Notes: generated from the sequence alone by a model not told the origin. Positions 34,259-43,566 are shown, numbered from the stretch's first letter. The stretch: 48,908 bases of DNA from DATNPH01 sp036703315 (GCA_036703315.1 DATNPH010000072.1:1-48908); one strand, 5' to 3'. Translations and numbers: made by a program.

Positions 34259-35293
34259 TTAACCACGAAACCACTCTAATAGTCGCTTTTCAAACTCTTC
34301 CCCACTCCAGTTGTGCACTTCACAACGAGGTAACTGGAAAGAGTCGCTCTGTCGGCTAATTACATCTTCAACAGTAGAACAGGCACAGCTAAAGCCAGAT
34401 TCCCGGACAAGGGCAGCCGTTTGGGGAGTAAAATCTCCAAAGGGATAGGAAAAACTGGTAACAGAACGATTCAGCAACTCCTCTAAGTAAGCTTTGCTTT
34501 GTTGAATTTCATCTCGCTGAACTGTGACTAAGTGTGCAGGAAGAGAGGGGTGGGTAACGGTGTGAGCACCAATTTCAACTAGTTTCCCCTGACCCAGCGC
34601 ACGTACTTCCTCTGGTGAGAGAGTCCGATGAGTTGGGCGTGCTACTGGCTGGGCACCAGCCCAAGCTATCAGTTCAGCCAAAACCTGTTGTTGCTCAACA
34701 TCCGGCAAGGGATACAAGTGTTGCCAGAGGGAGTAGAAGAAAAATAGTCGGGAACCGGGTTGGCTATCCCATGGCTTCAGGTGGCGATCGCGCTGACACT
34801 CTGCTTTGCTGTAACGTGCTGCTTCGCCCAAATCCCACTGGTGGCTATTGCCCGTAATGTTTAATCGCAGTGTCTGGGGTAGCGTACCTGGTTGCAGTAA
34901 GATCCTTTCCAGGTCATCCCACCAAAATTCCCGGCTCTGCCCAATACATCCACTGGTCAGGAATACCGTTGCAGGTATGTTATGTTGCTCCAGCAGCGGT
35001 TTGGCGTTGAGGAGGTTGTCAGCATAACCGTCGTCAAATGTTACCGCTACAGCACGGTGGGGGAGGTTGCCTTGTCGGTGTGCTTGAGCGAATTGCGGTA
35101 ATGGTAGAGTCCAACCGTATTTTTGCAGCACTTCCAGATGCTGGGCAAAATGGCGGGGTTGGACGCACAGTGACCAAGGGTCTGAGTCCACCTCTGCAAC
35201 GCGGTGGTACATCAAGATCAGACCCGTCGGCATAAACCGTCTCTTGAGCCGTCGGGCAACTCTTCGCAATTTAGCGAGGCGGCGTACCGTCAT
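34259..35293 (-). CDS. Polysaccharide deacetylase (NodB domain, CE4 type)
   Basis: 344 aa. The NodB homology core has the metal- and catalysis-linked motif AVTFDDGYADNLLNAKPLLE, with LILMYHRVAEVDSDPW before it, and the second metal motif EIGAHTVTHPSLPAHL (His-x-x-x-His). FSYPFGDFTPQTAAL and the final catalytic His region follow. Such enzymes remove N- or O-acetyl groups from polysaccharide, often outside the cytoplasm; here an N-terminal basic stretch (RRLAKLRRVARRLKRR) lacks a hydrophobic signal, so a cytosolic acetylated precursor is also possible. Its ATG overlaps the upstream methyltransferase stop by 4 bp (ATGA), implying coupled translation. Confidence 0.92.
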   Translation of the reverse strand: MTVRRLAKLRRVARRLKRRFMPTGLILMYHRVAEVDSDPWSLCVQPRHFAQHLEVLQKYGWTLPLPQFAQAHRQGNLPHRAVAVTFDDGYADNLLNAKPLLEQHNIPATVFLTSGCIGQSREFWWDDLERILLQPGTLPQTLRLNITGNSHQWDLGEAARYSKAECQRDRHLKPWDSQPGSRLFFFYSLWQHLYPLPDVEQQQVLAELIAWAGAQPVARPTHRTLSPEEVRALGQGKLVEIGAHTVTHPSLPAHLVTVQRDEIQQSKAYLEELLNRSVTSFSYPFGDFTPQTAALVRESGFSCACSTVEDVISRQSDSFQLPRCEVHNWSGEEFEKRLLEWFRG

Positions 35294-36048
35294 TCTGCAA
35301 CCTCAGGTTTGCTTGCTCTGATAGTGATTAAGAGTTCATATTTAGAGTCGCGATAGTTCAGCTCTTCCTTTCGTAATTCCTCTGTTGCCAGTCCTTCCAG
35401 AAACGCGATCGCTGCTAGCACGTTGCCATAAGCCTCCACCTTCACATTGGTGGCTGGAAAAACTTCCTCAAACAGACGCCGGATCGCGAGGGTGGTGAAA
35501 CTCCAGCACCAGTAATCTGCCCATTCGTCATTGCTAATCTGGGTAATGCCTGGAACCGTGGCTAACACCACTCCACCGGGTTTCAGGATGCGGTAAATGG
35601 TAGAGAGTGCCGTTTGCAGATCGTAGACTAAGTGAATGGTCTGCGTCAGGATAAAACAGTCAAAGCTATCTGATGGAATCTGATCAGCATTGGTTAGGTC
35701 ACCGATGATGGTCGCCTCTGGGTTGCCTTCTACCACATGTAGCACATCGCTTTTAGTGATGCGATCGCCGCCAAACCGACGTGTGTAGGAGGCATCTCCA
35801 ATCTCCAGCACTCGTCCCTGCACATCCTCAGCCTGACGGGTCAGAAAATTTTCGATATAGTAGCGGTCAATAGGAAGCCCTCGGTCGTAGCCAAACTTCC
35901 AACTAATAGGGGTCACCCGTCGCAGGCTGCCGAAATCTACCATCCCTACTGGCGGACAGTATTTATCACTTAGAAGACCACCCAGCCAGCGGTGGATAGG
36001 GGCAGGCAAGGTCTGTTGTGCTATCTGCTTGAGCCGTTGTTTATCCAT
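35290..36048 (-). CDS. Class I SAM-dependent methyltransferase
   Basis: 252 aa with a Rossmann-type methyltransferase core: VLEIGDASYTRRFGG (motif I, about residues 79-93), EATIIGDLTNADQIPSDSFD, CFILTQTIHLVYDLQTALST, and ILKPGGVVLATVPGITQISN. The length and N-terminal part (RVTPISWKFGYDRGLPIDRYYIENFL, in parts) are typical of methyltransferases in polysaccharide gene clusters that act on a sugar or lipid intermediate. GGAG lies 9 nt before the ATG. The stop overlaps the start of the deacetylase gene, so the two modifications are probably made on the same polymer. Confidence 0.88.
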   Translation of the reverse strand: MDKQRLKQIAQQTLPAPIHRWLGGLLSDKYCPPVGMVDFGSLRRVTPISWKFGYDRGLPIDRYYIENFLTRQAEDVQGRVLEIGDASYTRRFGGDRITKSDVLHVVEGNPEATIIGDLTNADQIPSDSFDCFILTQTIHLVYDLQTALSTIYRILKPGGVVLATVPGITQISNDEWADYWCWSFTTLAIRRLFEEVFPATNVKVEAYGNVLAAIAFLEGLATEELRKEELNYRDSKYELLITIRASKPEVAE

Positions 36049-36073
36049 GATTTACATCTCCTGAACGTAATAA

Positions 36074-37024
36074 CTATGATTTGATGAGCAATGTTTGCCG
36101 TGCTATTAGCTTTACGGGTCGTTTGATCTGCCACACAAGATACTGCGTAAGCTTTGACAGGCGGTACACAATTGGGTAGCGATAGGGCCATAGAGCTTTT
36201 TGCACCGCCTGGCAGAGTTCATTGTCCTTAATTCCCTGTTCACCTACATACTCTGCTAGCCAAGTCAAGAAAGTCTGACGAGCTGGATTTGGCTTGGAGG
36301 GATGGTCTTCGCCGCTTCTGAACGCCAGCTGAGAGCTGGAATCCGGATGTTGCCGATACTTATCCCAACAGCCACCATCCACAAATACGGGTGCTTTAAG
36401 ACATATTTTGGCTAAGAAGACTTGATCTTCATACATGCCCCGGAATCTCTCGTCAAATCCGCCGATATCTTTTAGTAACTGGCGTCGCACTAATAGACCA
36501 CAAGTGCAAGGTACGCTACCTGGATCTGTGAGATAGAGAGTAAGCAGCGTAGGTGGATTGAACAGTGTATTCGGCTGAACACCGAGTCTGGCCATATAGT
36601 CGCGTTCAATATCTTGAGGATTCCCCGTCCAGCTATACCAATACTGTGTGGGACCGTATACCATACCAGCTTGGGAGTGAGCTTCTAAAATGGCTACCTG
36701 CTGTTGTAGTTTTTGTGGTAACCAGATGTCATCAGCGTCCAGAAAAGCAATGTAATCTCCTTTGGCGTTGCAGATGCCCAGATTACGTGTGGCACTCATG
36801 CCTCGATTCTGGTGCCCTTGGTGTTCCAGGTAGCGCACTTTATCGGGATACTGTTGGGCATAGCGCTTTGCAATTGCAGTACTACCGTCGGTTGAGCCAT
36901 CATCTACTAGTAAGAGTTCCCAATGGTCATAGGTTTGGGCGAATACACTCTCGATCGCTTCTTCAATAAACTTTTCACCATTCAAAAAAATGATGATGCC
37001 AGAAACTAGGGGGTTGTTTTTCAT
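36074..37024 (-). CDS. GT2 family glycosyltransferase (subfamily B)
   Basis: 316 aa, GT-A fold: SGIIIFLNGEKFIEEAIESV, LLVDDGSTDGSTAIAKRYAQ, NRGMSATRNLGICNAKGDYI and AFLDADDIWLPQKLQQQV with the DxD-type metal site. PCTCGLLVRRQLLKDIGGFD and WDKYRQHPDSS follow. It is a close paralogue of the N-terminal half of the fused glycosyltransferase at 30876, matching it almost residue by residue over the first 120 positions and also at its C-terminal part, so the two derive from one duplication. GTGAG lies just before the ATG. Stop and start spacing with the methyltransferase is 25 bp, so they share an operon. Confidence 0.9.
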   Translation of the reverse strand: MKNNPLVSGIIIFLNGEKFIEEAIESVFAQTYDHWELLLVDDGSTDGSTAIAKRYAQQYPDKVRYLEHQGHQNRGMSATRNLGICNAKGDYIAFLDADDIWLPQKLQQQVAILEAHSQAGMVYGPTQYWYSWTGNPQDIERDYMARLGVQPNTLFNPPTLLTLYLTDPGSVPCTCGLLVRRQLLKDIGGFDERFRGMYEDQVFLAKICLKAPVFVDGGCWDKYRQHPDSSSQLAFRSGEDHPSKPNPARQTFLTWLAEYVGEQGIKDNELCQAVQKALWPYRYPIVYRLSKLTQYLVWQIKRPVKLIARQTLLIKS

Positions 37025-37109
37025 CTCATCTCACTTTTCCCTTATCTGAGCTTGGGATTTTAAAAGTCAGTTTGTGCGGGTGTTGCCTTAATTTCAAGCG
37101 ATTTACCTC

Positions 37110-38906
37110 TCAGGCTTGAGCTTCGCGGTTTTGCAAATAATAGAGCTTGGCAAATAGCCCCTTGAGTTGCAATAGCTCCTGGAGATTACCCCGTTCAACG
37201 ACTCGTCCCTGTTCGACCACAACGATTTGGTCAGCCTGTTCGATGGTAGACAAACGATGGGCAATCACAATAACCGTGCGATTGTGACTCAAAGTATTGA
37301 TTGCTTCCTGAATCAAGTGTTCTGAAACGCTGTCGAGAGCATTAGTCGCTTCGTCAAGAATCAGAATCTCTGGGTCGCGGATGATGGCACGAGCCAGAGC
37401 AATTCGCTGACGCTGTCCTCCTGAAAGCTTCATGCCGCGATCGCCCACCATCGTGTCGTAGCCCTGAGGAAATTGACTGATAAATTCATGGGCGTTAGCA
37501 TATTTCGCGGCGGTTACGATCTCATCATCCGTAGCATCTAGACGACCATAAGCTATGTTTTCTCGTATGGTTGTGCTGAACACATGTACGTCCTGACTCA
37601 CGATAGCAATTCGATTGCGCCAGGACTCTAGAGCGAGATCTCGTAAGGGACACTTATCTACATAAATTTCTCCCTCAGTTACATCATAGAAACGGCAGAT
37701 AAGACTAATTAAAGTAGACTTGCCAGCCCCTGAAGGTCCTACTATAGCTGTGGTTTTTCCTCGTGGTATACTGAGCGTAATATTTTGAATCGAATACTCA
37801 TCCCCATGGCTATACTTGAAAGAAACAGATTCAAAAGATATAGCTTCTCTTATACCTTTAAATTGAATAGCTCCAGAACGGATATAGGGTTTATCAGAAC
37901 GCTTTAAGAAAGACATGACATTCTCGACAGACCCCATCAAGCTATTCAGATTAACGCGAGCGCTATCTAACTGCTTAATAGCTGGCTGTAGACGATAGAG
38001 TATAAAAATAAAGGTTAAAAGAGCTGGAAAATTACTTTGATCTTTAGTTTGCAGTGTGACAATCAATATAAGTACTAATACAGCCACCGCTAAAACTTCC
38101 GATAGGGAAGCTGGAACGGCTTGGACGGTTTGAACTTTCATCAAGGCAGAGTTTACCCGTTTCAAACTTTGGTCAAAACGTTCTTGCTCATAGGACTCAC
38201 GCCCAAAAGAGCGAATCAACTTCATGCCATTGAAACCTTCCATCATGCGCTGGGCAAGGTTATCGTTAGCTTGTACTACCTGTAGTCCTAGTTTTTTTGC
38301 CGACTTGGTTACGCGCTGAACAACCACCGAGATTAGCGTTAGAGCGATGGCAACACCTACAGTGAGCTGCCAAGAAATCAGCAGCAGCAGAGTAATAAAA
38401 ACAAATATTGTACTGATATTAACAAGGATGTTAAATAGAGTTCTCCAAGCACTACAAGCCTGCCAGGTTTCAGTATGGAGAGTGTTGAGTAGTTTCCCAG
38501 ATGGCTGCGATTCTAAAAAACTGTAGCTAACAGTCAGAAGCTGGTTAAACATCCTAGATATTAACCGTTCAACCAGGTGCAAATATATCCAGCAAGAAAG
38601 GAGGGTATTGCTATATAAAAGAATATTCTTTAAAAGGACAGTTCCAAATATGCAGAGGGGGATAACTATAGCACGACTATTAACAGGAATATTGATAAAT
38701 AACTCATTAATAAAATCCAATAAAAAATTCCCACCAACTAACTGCTTAGTGGTTTGCCCAAAACCTTTAATAAAAGGAATAAACAGACTAATCCCTAATC
38801 CCTCACAAAGTGAAGATAATGTTCCTAAAACAATAATTGTTGGAATTGCCCAAGGATAGGGTTTCAGTATTCTTACTAGAGATATGATCTGTCTTAAATC
38901 ATTCAT
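37110..38906 (-). CDS. ABC transporter with fused permease and ATPase, HepA-like
   Basis: 598-aa half transporter. The membrane part (about 1-330) has six hydrophobic stretches, among them IPTIIVLGTLSSLCEGLGIS, AIVIPLCIFGTVLLKNILLY and STIFVFITLLLLISWQL. The ATPase has Walker A GPSGAGKST (about 390), IVSQDVHVFSTTIRENIAYG, signature LSGGQRQR (about 493), Walker B ILILDEATNALD (about 512) and the His loop AHRLST. The architecture resembles HepA of heterocyst polysaccharide export and MsbA/PglK lipid-oligosaccharide flippases. In this locus it could move a lipid-linked saccharide. Since a Wzx-like flippase is also present, the two may serve different products. No ribosome site is obvious at the ATG. 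Confidence 0.9.
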   Translation of the reverse strand: MNDLRQIISLVRILKPYPWAIPTIIVLGTLSSLCEGLGISLFIPFIKGFGQTTKQLVGGNFLLDFINELFINIPVNSRAIVIPLCIFGTVLLKNILLYSNTLLSCWIYLHLVERLISRMFNQLLTVSYSFLESQPSGKLLNTLHTETWQACSAWRTLFNILVNISTIFVFITLLLLISWQLTVGVAIALTLISVVVQRVTKSAKKLGLQVVQANDNLAQRMMEGFNGMKLIRSFGRESYEQERFDQSLKRVNSALMKVQTVQAVPASLSEVLAVAVLVLILIVTLQTKDQSNFPALLTFIFILYRLQPAIKQLDSARVNLNSLMGSVENVMSFLKRSDKPYIRSGAIQFKGIREAISFESVSFKYSHGDEYSIQNITLSIPRGKTTAIVGPSGAGKSTLISLICRFYDVTEGEIYVDKCPLRDLALESWRNRIAIVSQDVHVFSTTIRENIAYGRLDATDDEIVTAAKYANAHEFISQFPQGYDTMVGDRGMKLSGGQRQRIALARAIIRDPEILILDEATNALDSVSEHLIQEAINTLSHNRTVIVIAHRLSTIEQADQIVVVEQGRVVERGNLQELLQLKGLFAKLYYLQNREAQA

Positions 38907-38955
38907 GTTTATTCATATTTTGTTGAAAATATACTTGCCTAACATTGATACATTT

Positions 38956-39912
38956 TTAGGTTGAAGCACCAAACATTCGCTGCCGTAGAGCCCGACTGAG
39001 GGAGCGCGATCGCTCATATAAATGAGAACCAAACAAACGTACCAAGATAATTCCCAGGCTCAAGTGGAGGAAATTCTTAGATGAAAGCAAGAGAGGATTA
39101 TGTAAGAGAGCTTGCTTATAGAAATGAGTTGCACTCTTGTAGTCGCCTTCATAGAGAGATAGCCAAGCCTGCCATCGGTACATATGTCCATAGGCTCGGT
39201 TTCTTAAATGCAGCAACTCTAAAGGAACAGATTGATACCGTTTCTCAAGTGTTATGCGGAAGTCTTGAATCATCTTTTGGCGATTTTTTGACATAGTATC
39301 GGGAGCCTTGCGATAGTGAACTAAGCATTCTTTGACAACCGCAAAGGGATAATGAGCAGCAATGCGAGTCCACATATCGAAATCTGCCGCCGAAGATAAG
39401 TTCGGGTCGAAGACTCCAGCTTTTTCAAAGCAACTTCGACGCACCATAGCACAACTGCCATTACAGACAATGTCATGAACCAGAATTGTCTCCCAGACAT
39501 TCCCTTCAGCTTTATGACAAAACACTGTGCCCGTAAGCTTCCCTGCCGGATCGATTAGAGCTGTCCAGGCATACACCAAACCTACTGCCAGCTCGTTATC
39601 AAGGCGAGTTACCTGTTTTTCTACCTTGGTCGGCTCCCACAGATCGTCCGCATCCAAGAATGCAATGTATTCTCCTTGTGCTTGAGAAATACCTGTATTG
39701 CGAGCTACAGAGACACCCTGGTTTTGTTGCGAAATTAGTCTGACTCGCGGGTCTTTCACACTTGAATACCATTCTACAATATTGTCGGAACTTCCATCAT
39801 TAATAATCAATACTTCAAAATCAGTGAAAGTCTGCCTCAATACACTTTCTAAGGTTTCTGGGAGATAAACCATAGCGTTGTAGGCGGGAATGATAACAGA
39901 AACTTTTGGCAT
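38956..39912 (-). CDS. GT2 family glycosyltransferase (array subfamily A, member 1)
   Basis: 318 aa: MPKVSVIIPAYNAMVYLPET, FEVLIINDGSSDNIVEWYSS, QQNQGVSVARNTGISQAQGE and AFLDADDLWEPTKVEKQV with the metal-binding DxD. CNGSCAMVRRSCFEKAGVFD and SSAADFDMWTRIAAHYPFAV are the acceptor-side part. The C-terminal region (AWLSLYEGDYKSATHFYKQA, LSLGIILVRLFGSHLYERS) is alpha-helical and shared with the other array members. It shares a 50-nt identical DNA run with the member at 46013 (39779-39828). It adds a sugar to the polysaccharide unit; donor unknown. No strong ribosome site precedes the ATG. Confidence 0.9.
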   Translation of the reverse strand: MPKVSVIIPAYNAMVYLPETLESVLRQTFTDFEVLIINDGSSDNIVEWYSSVKDPRVRLISQQNQGVSVARNTGISQAQGEYIAFLDADDLWEPTKVEKQVTRLDNELAVGLVYAWTALIDPAGKLTGTVFCHKAEGNVWETILVHDIVCNGSCAMVRRSCFEKAGVFDPNLSSAADFDMWTRIAAHYPFAVVKECLVHYRKAPDTMSKNRQKMIQDFRITLEKRYQSVPLELLHLRNRAYGHMYRWQAWLSLYEGDYKSATHFYKQALLHNPLLLSSKNFLHLSLGIILVRLFGSHLYERSRSLSRALRQRMFGAST

Positions 39913-40055
39913 AATTGCAGTTTAAGCGCGATCGCGCTTTTCAAAAACTAAAGTTGTTTAATAAAATTGCCTATCCTCTCGTTTCTAAATAGTGATAATG
40001 TTTCATTATGTAGAAACAAAGTTCATCAGTAGATACATGATTTTTACCTAGCAAG

Positions 40056-41105
40056 TTAGAGGGCTGGAGTTTTGGTAAAGACGTATCGAATTACCAAAAC
40101 TATTAAGATTGGCATTGCTAGGACATGAGCAATGAGTACAGCTACCGCATGGGAAACCATTGAGAGGCGTTGACGCAGGATATAAAACAGTGCTAGCAGT
40201 CTGCTGTAGCTCTTAGGTCCAAACCCTTGCATCATTGCGATCGCTAAGCTCAGGCGAAGGTACTCCTGCGAGTAGCGTAGCTGAGGATAATGTAAAGTAG
40301 CCAGACGCCGAAAATGATTTGCGCTTTTGTAGTCTATCTCGCTACCTTGCAAACACTTCCAAGCTATGCAAAGGTTAATATGAGCATAGCTTCGGTTCCT
40401 TATATGTAAGAGTTCAAATGGAGCCGTCTCAAATGCTTTTTCTATTATGGTTTGAAAGTCTTGCAGCTTGGATGCATACTTTTTAGACTTACTATTGGAA
40501 TGCTCGCGATAGCCAACTAAAGGTTCTTTTATCACGGCAAAATGATAACGAGTAGCGAGGCGAATCCACATATCCCAATCTTCAGCGAAGTGTAGATTTT
40601 TATCAAACACTCCGACAGTTTCAAAACAACAACGACGTACCATAGCTGAAGAACAAGCTACTCTGTTTTTCTCAATAATTTGCTGCCATACCTCACCCTC
40701 TATCTGGGAGCAAATTACTCGACCTGTAGGCTGACTGTGCCGATCAATTCCAGTTAACCAAGTGTGTACCAAGCCTACTTCCGGATTTTCTTCCAGACAA
40801 CGTACTTGTTTTTCGAGCTTTGTTGGCTCCCAGAGGTCATCCCCATCCAGGAAAGCCACGTACTTCCCTTGAGTGTGAGCTATCCCTGTGTTGCGTGCTA
40901 CGCCCACACCCTGGTTTTCTTGTGAAATAAGTCTCACTCGCGGATCGACTAGCCCAGAAGCCCACTGCACAATATGATCTGAGCTGCCATCATCTACGAG
41001 CAATACTTCAAAGTCAGTAAAGGTTTGCCTCAAAACGCTTTCCAGCGTTTCTGGGAGATAATCCATAGAATTGTAGGCGGTAATAACAACAGAAACTATG
41101 TCCAT
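40056..41105 (-). CDS. GT2 family glycosyltransferase (array member 2) with flippase-derived C-terminal tail
   Basis: 349 aa. Residues 1-319 follow the array subfamily: VVITAYNSMDYLPETLESVL, EVLLVDDGSSDHIVQWASGL, AFLDGDDLWEPTKLEKQV (DGDD instead of DADD), FAEDWDMWIRLATRYHFAVI, and LRLSLAIAMMQGFGPKSYSR. Other members end near residues 318-320; this one continues with a hydrophobic tail (320-349, AVAVLIAHVLAMPILIVLVI and onward). That tail matches the last 30 residues of the flippase at 42213 without gaps to the stop codon. The tail is probably a membrane helix. AAGG lies 8 nt before the ATG, a better ribosome site than its neighbours have. Confidence 0.9.
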   Translation of the reverse strand: MDIVSVVITAYNSMDYLPETLESVLRQTFTDFEVLLVDDGSSDHIVQWASGLVDPRVRLISQENQGVGVARNTGIAHTQGKYVAFLDGDDLWEPTKLEKQVRCLEENPEVGLVHTWLTGIDRHSQPTGRVICSQIEGEVWQQIIEKNRVACSSAMVRRCCFETVGVFDKNLHFAEDWDMWIRLATRYHFAVIKEPLVGYREHSNSKSKKYASKLQDFQTIIEKAFETAPFELLHIRNRSYAHINLCIAWKCLQGSEIDYKSANHFRRLATLHYPQLRYSQEYLRLSLAIAMMQGFGPKSYSRLLALFYILRQRLSMVSHAVAVLIAHVLAMPILIVLVIRYVFTKTPAL

Positions 41106-41489
41106 AGTTGAACCTTTTTAAATGAGTAGATAAAATAAATGTCAAATTTTAATGCAAACCCTTGCAAGTAGTGATTAAATTCCCTTATTAGGCGCGATTT
41201 CTCTCAACCTTTCCTGTTCTGTACTAACTGCCTTTTTTCCTGTTAAAGGAAAGTTTGGGACTAGCTGATACTCTTCTTGGGTTTGCCAGCCACAAAAATT
41301 GACGAATCTCTACACAAACAGGACTTAGCACCCGTTTTACTCGCCTCAATTGAGTATCTAAGTATATCTATATGATAGATATAAATTATAAAGAATCCTA
41401 GTCTTGATTATTTTTTATGTATCTTCTTAATATTTAGAATTCATTAGTAAAGTAAAGATGAAGAAAGTCATAGATTAAAAGGCTAGGAT
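41106..41489. other. Intergenic region with a possible gene remnant
   Basis: This stretch of about 384 bp has no complete gene. On the minus strand 41175-41309 is open for 44 codons to a TAA and translates to a protein-like sequence (RFVNFCGWQTQEEYQLVPNF and onward) without a start codon, so it may be a decayed 3' end. The part at about 41355-41480 is strongly AT-rich. Confidence 0.45.
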
Positions 41490-42083
41490 GCAAATCAATG
41501 GCTCTTTTATCAACGCAAAATAATAATGAGTAGCAAGGTGAATCCCTACATCTCAATCTTTAGCGAAGCTTAGAATTTAATCAAACATCCCAACAGTTTC
41601 AAAACAACAATGACGCCCCATCGTTGAAGAACAAGCCACCGTATTTTTCTGAACAAGTTGTTCCAATACATCACCTTCTGCATTAGAAGCCAAGACTCTA
41701 CCTGTAGAGGTGCCCTGCTCGTCAATCAAAGCCAGCCAGGTATGCACCAAGCCTAAGGCTGGATTATCCTCGAAACAACGTACTTGTTTTTCTAGCTTAG
41801 TTGGCTCCCAGAGATCATCGCTGTCCAAAAAGGCTACGTACTCCCCGCGAGCATGGGCTATACCTGTATTTCGTGCTACACATACGCCCTGGTTTTCTTG
41901 TGTAATAAGTTTTACTCGCGGCTCGACTAGCCCAGAAGCCCATTGCACAGTAGAATCTGAGCTACCATCATCTACTACTAATACTTCAAAGTCAGTAAAG
42001 GTTTGCCTCAAAACGCTCTCCAGGGTTTCTGGAAGATAATCCATAGAATTATAGGTAGCAATAACAACAGTAACTTTCGGCAT
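41490..42083 (-). pseudogene. Decayed GT2 glycosyltransferase gene (array member 3)
   Basis: The reading frame starts like its siblings (MPKVTVVIATYNSMDYLPET, EVLVVDDGSSDSTVQWASGL, AFLDSDDLWEPTKLEKQV) and runs 168 residues. It then stops at TAA (41577-41579) right after CCFETVGMFD, where the intact copy at 40056 reads on as DKNLHFAEDWDMW. Past the stop, matching sequence continues in degraded form with further stops, then in frame as HYYFALIKEPLIC to about 41490, where similarity ends. About half the gene is missing. A truncated product could still be made but lacks the acceptor-binding half. Confidence 0.88.
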
Positions 42084-42212
42084 ATTTGCACATCATAAAG
42101 GTAAGTAGTTTATAGTATTCCCAATACGTTCTTCTTATTAAACTCACGTTTTATAAATTCTTTTATTTCTTTCTCGTCATAAGGAGGAATTAACTGTCGT
42201 AGATAAGAGCCG

Positions 42213-43472
42213 TTATAGATTTGCTTTTTTTGGAAAAATGTAATGATTTATCCAAATAGTAAAGATTGGCATTGCTAGGGTTTGAGTAATCAGTACAGCT
42301 ACTGCTACCCATAAAATTCCTCCTCGTACTGCTAGGAGTAAAGAAGCCGCAAATATGGCGGTAAAAATTGCATTCCAATAAAGATCAATATGGCTTTTGT
42401 CCACAGCCTGAAGGAGCTGGGAAGTAGCACGAGATAATGCAATTGGTAAAGCTGAGCAGCAGATTAATACTAGGATGGGAATTGCTGTTACCCACTTTTG
42501 TCCAAAAACAATTGGCACATAAAACTGAGCCAAGCTCGTCTGTAAAACAACGAGTGGAATTAGAAGTAAAGCAATCGTTTTTAGACTATTAAAAAATTGG
42601 TTTTTAAGCTGTGCTAAATTTCCACGAACGGCACAAAGATGAGGGAACAAAGCAACAGTACTTGAATAAATGACACTTTGACTAAGGCCTAATCCAGCAT
42701 TAAATGCAAAGAAGTAAAGCCCTAGTTGGTCGATTCCCAGAAAACCACCAATTATTAAATAATCTAAGTACATTCTTAGTCTACCCAACAAATCAATACC
42801 AAGTAGCTTGCTACCGTAACTAGCAATTTCTCGCCATTTTTCAATCTTAAATGATTTAGGAGGTCGCCAGGAATGATTTCTATAACTAATAGGAATCCAA
42901 ACAAGATAACTCAATACCATAGACCAAACTACAGCCCATATTCCCATACCTGCAACAGCTAATGCCACAAGTATAATATTGCTAGATATTGCCTGCATTG
43001 CTCCAGAAAAAGCCGTGACTTTTAGCCTGCTATCCCGTTCAATTAATGTTGCTTGGATAGTGTAAAACGGAATTATTAAATAGGCTATAGCAACGATACA
43101 TATTGGCAATATAAGTTTATCATTATTATAAAAATGAGCAATTGGATATGCTGCAATACATTGGATAATAAAAAGTGAACTACATAGAATCAAATTCAGC
43201 CAATAACAGGTATCGCATACAATTTTCAATTCTTGCTCATCAGCGTGAATAATTTTAGCGGCAAGTCCGAATCTAAGAGTAAAAACATTTCCAAAATCAA
43301 AGATAGTATATATGATTGATACCATTCCATAATCGTAGGTACTAAATGTTCGAGCTAGAGTAACCGTTGTTGCCAAGCGGAAGATACGATTAACTAACTC
43401 TGCTACTCCCAGCCAGCCAATATTCTGAATAAATCGATTAGATAATAACTTCTTAAATTTATCAATTAACAT
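42213..43472 (-). CDS. Wzx-like oligosaccharide flippase (polysaccharide biosynthesis protein family)
   Basis: About 419 aa from the ATG at 43472, which has GGAG about 10 nt upstream; an upstream ATG (43541) would add 23 residues of poor character. The protein has about 12 hydrophobic segments and the MATE/MOP-type N-terminus: NIGWLGVAELVNRIFRLATT, VTLARTFSTYDYGMVSIIYT. Hallmark stretches include LISYRNHSW-type basic loops between helices and QLGLYFFAFNAGLGLSQSVI. It would flip lipid-linked repeat units across the inner membrane for polymerisation by a Wzy protein. Its last 30 residues recur as the tail of the GT2 gene at 40056. Confidence 0.88.
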   Translation of the reverse strand: MLIDKFKKLLSNRFIQNIGWLGVAELVNRIFRLATTVTLARTFSTYDYGMVSIIYTIFDFGNVFTLRFGLAAKIIHADEQELKIVCDTCYWLNLILCSSLFIIQCIAAYPIAHFYNNDKLILPICIVAIAYLIIPFYTIQATLIERDSRLKVTAFSGAMQAISSNIILVALAVAGMGIWAVVWSMVLSYLVWIPISYRNHSWRPPKSFKIEKWREIASYGSKLLGIDLLGRLRMYLDYLIIGGFLGIDQLGLYFFAFNAGLGLSQSVIYSSTVALFPHLCAVRGNLAQLKNQFFNSLKTIALLLIPLVVLQTSLAQFYVPIVFGQKWVTAIPILVLICCSALPIALSRATSQLLQAVDKSHIDLYWNAIFTAIFAASLLLAVRGGILWVAVAVLITQTLAMPIFTIWINHYIFPKKANL

Positions 43473-43566
43473 TAGAGGATGTCTCCGATTAAGAGAAATA
43501 AGGGTAAATAATATTAAGATTGACTGTCTAATATTCGGCAACCCTAAGTATGAGCCAAGAAATTAA

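Noticed and set aside
42190..42378. Minus-strand 62-codon frame at the flippase 3' end
   Set aside because: It is an out-of-frame shadow of the flippase gene.
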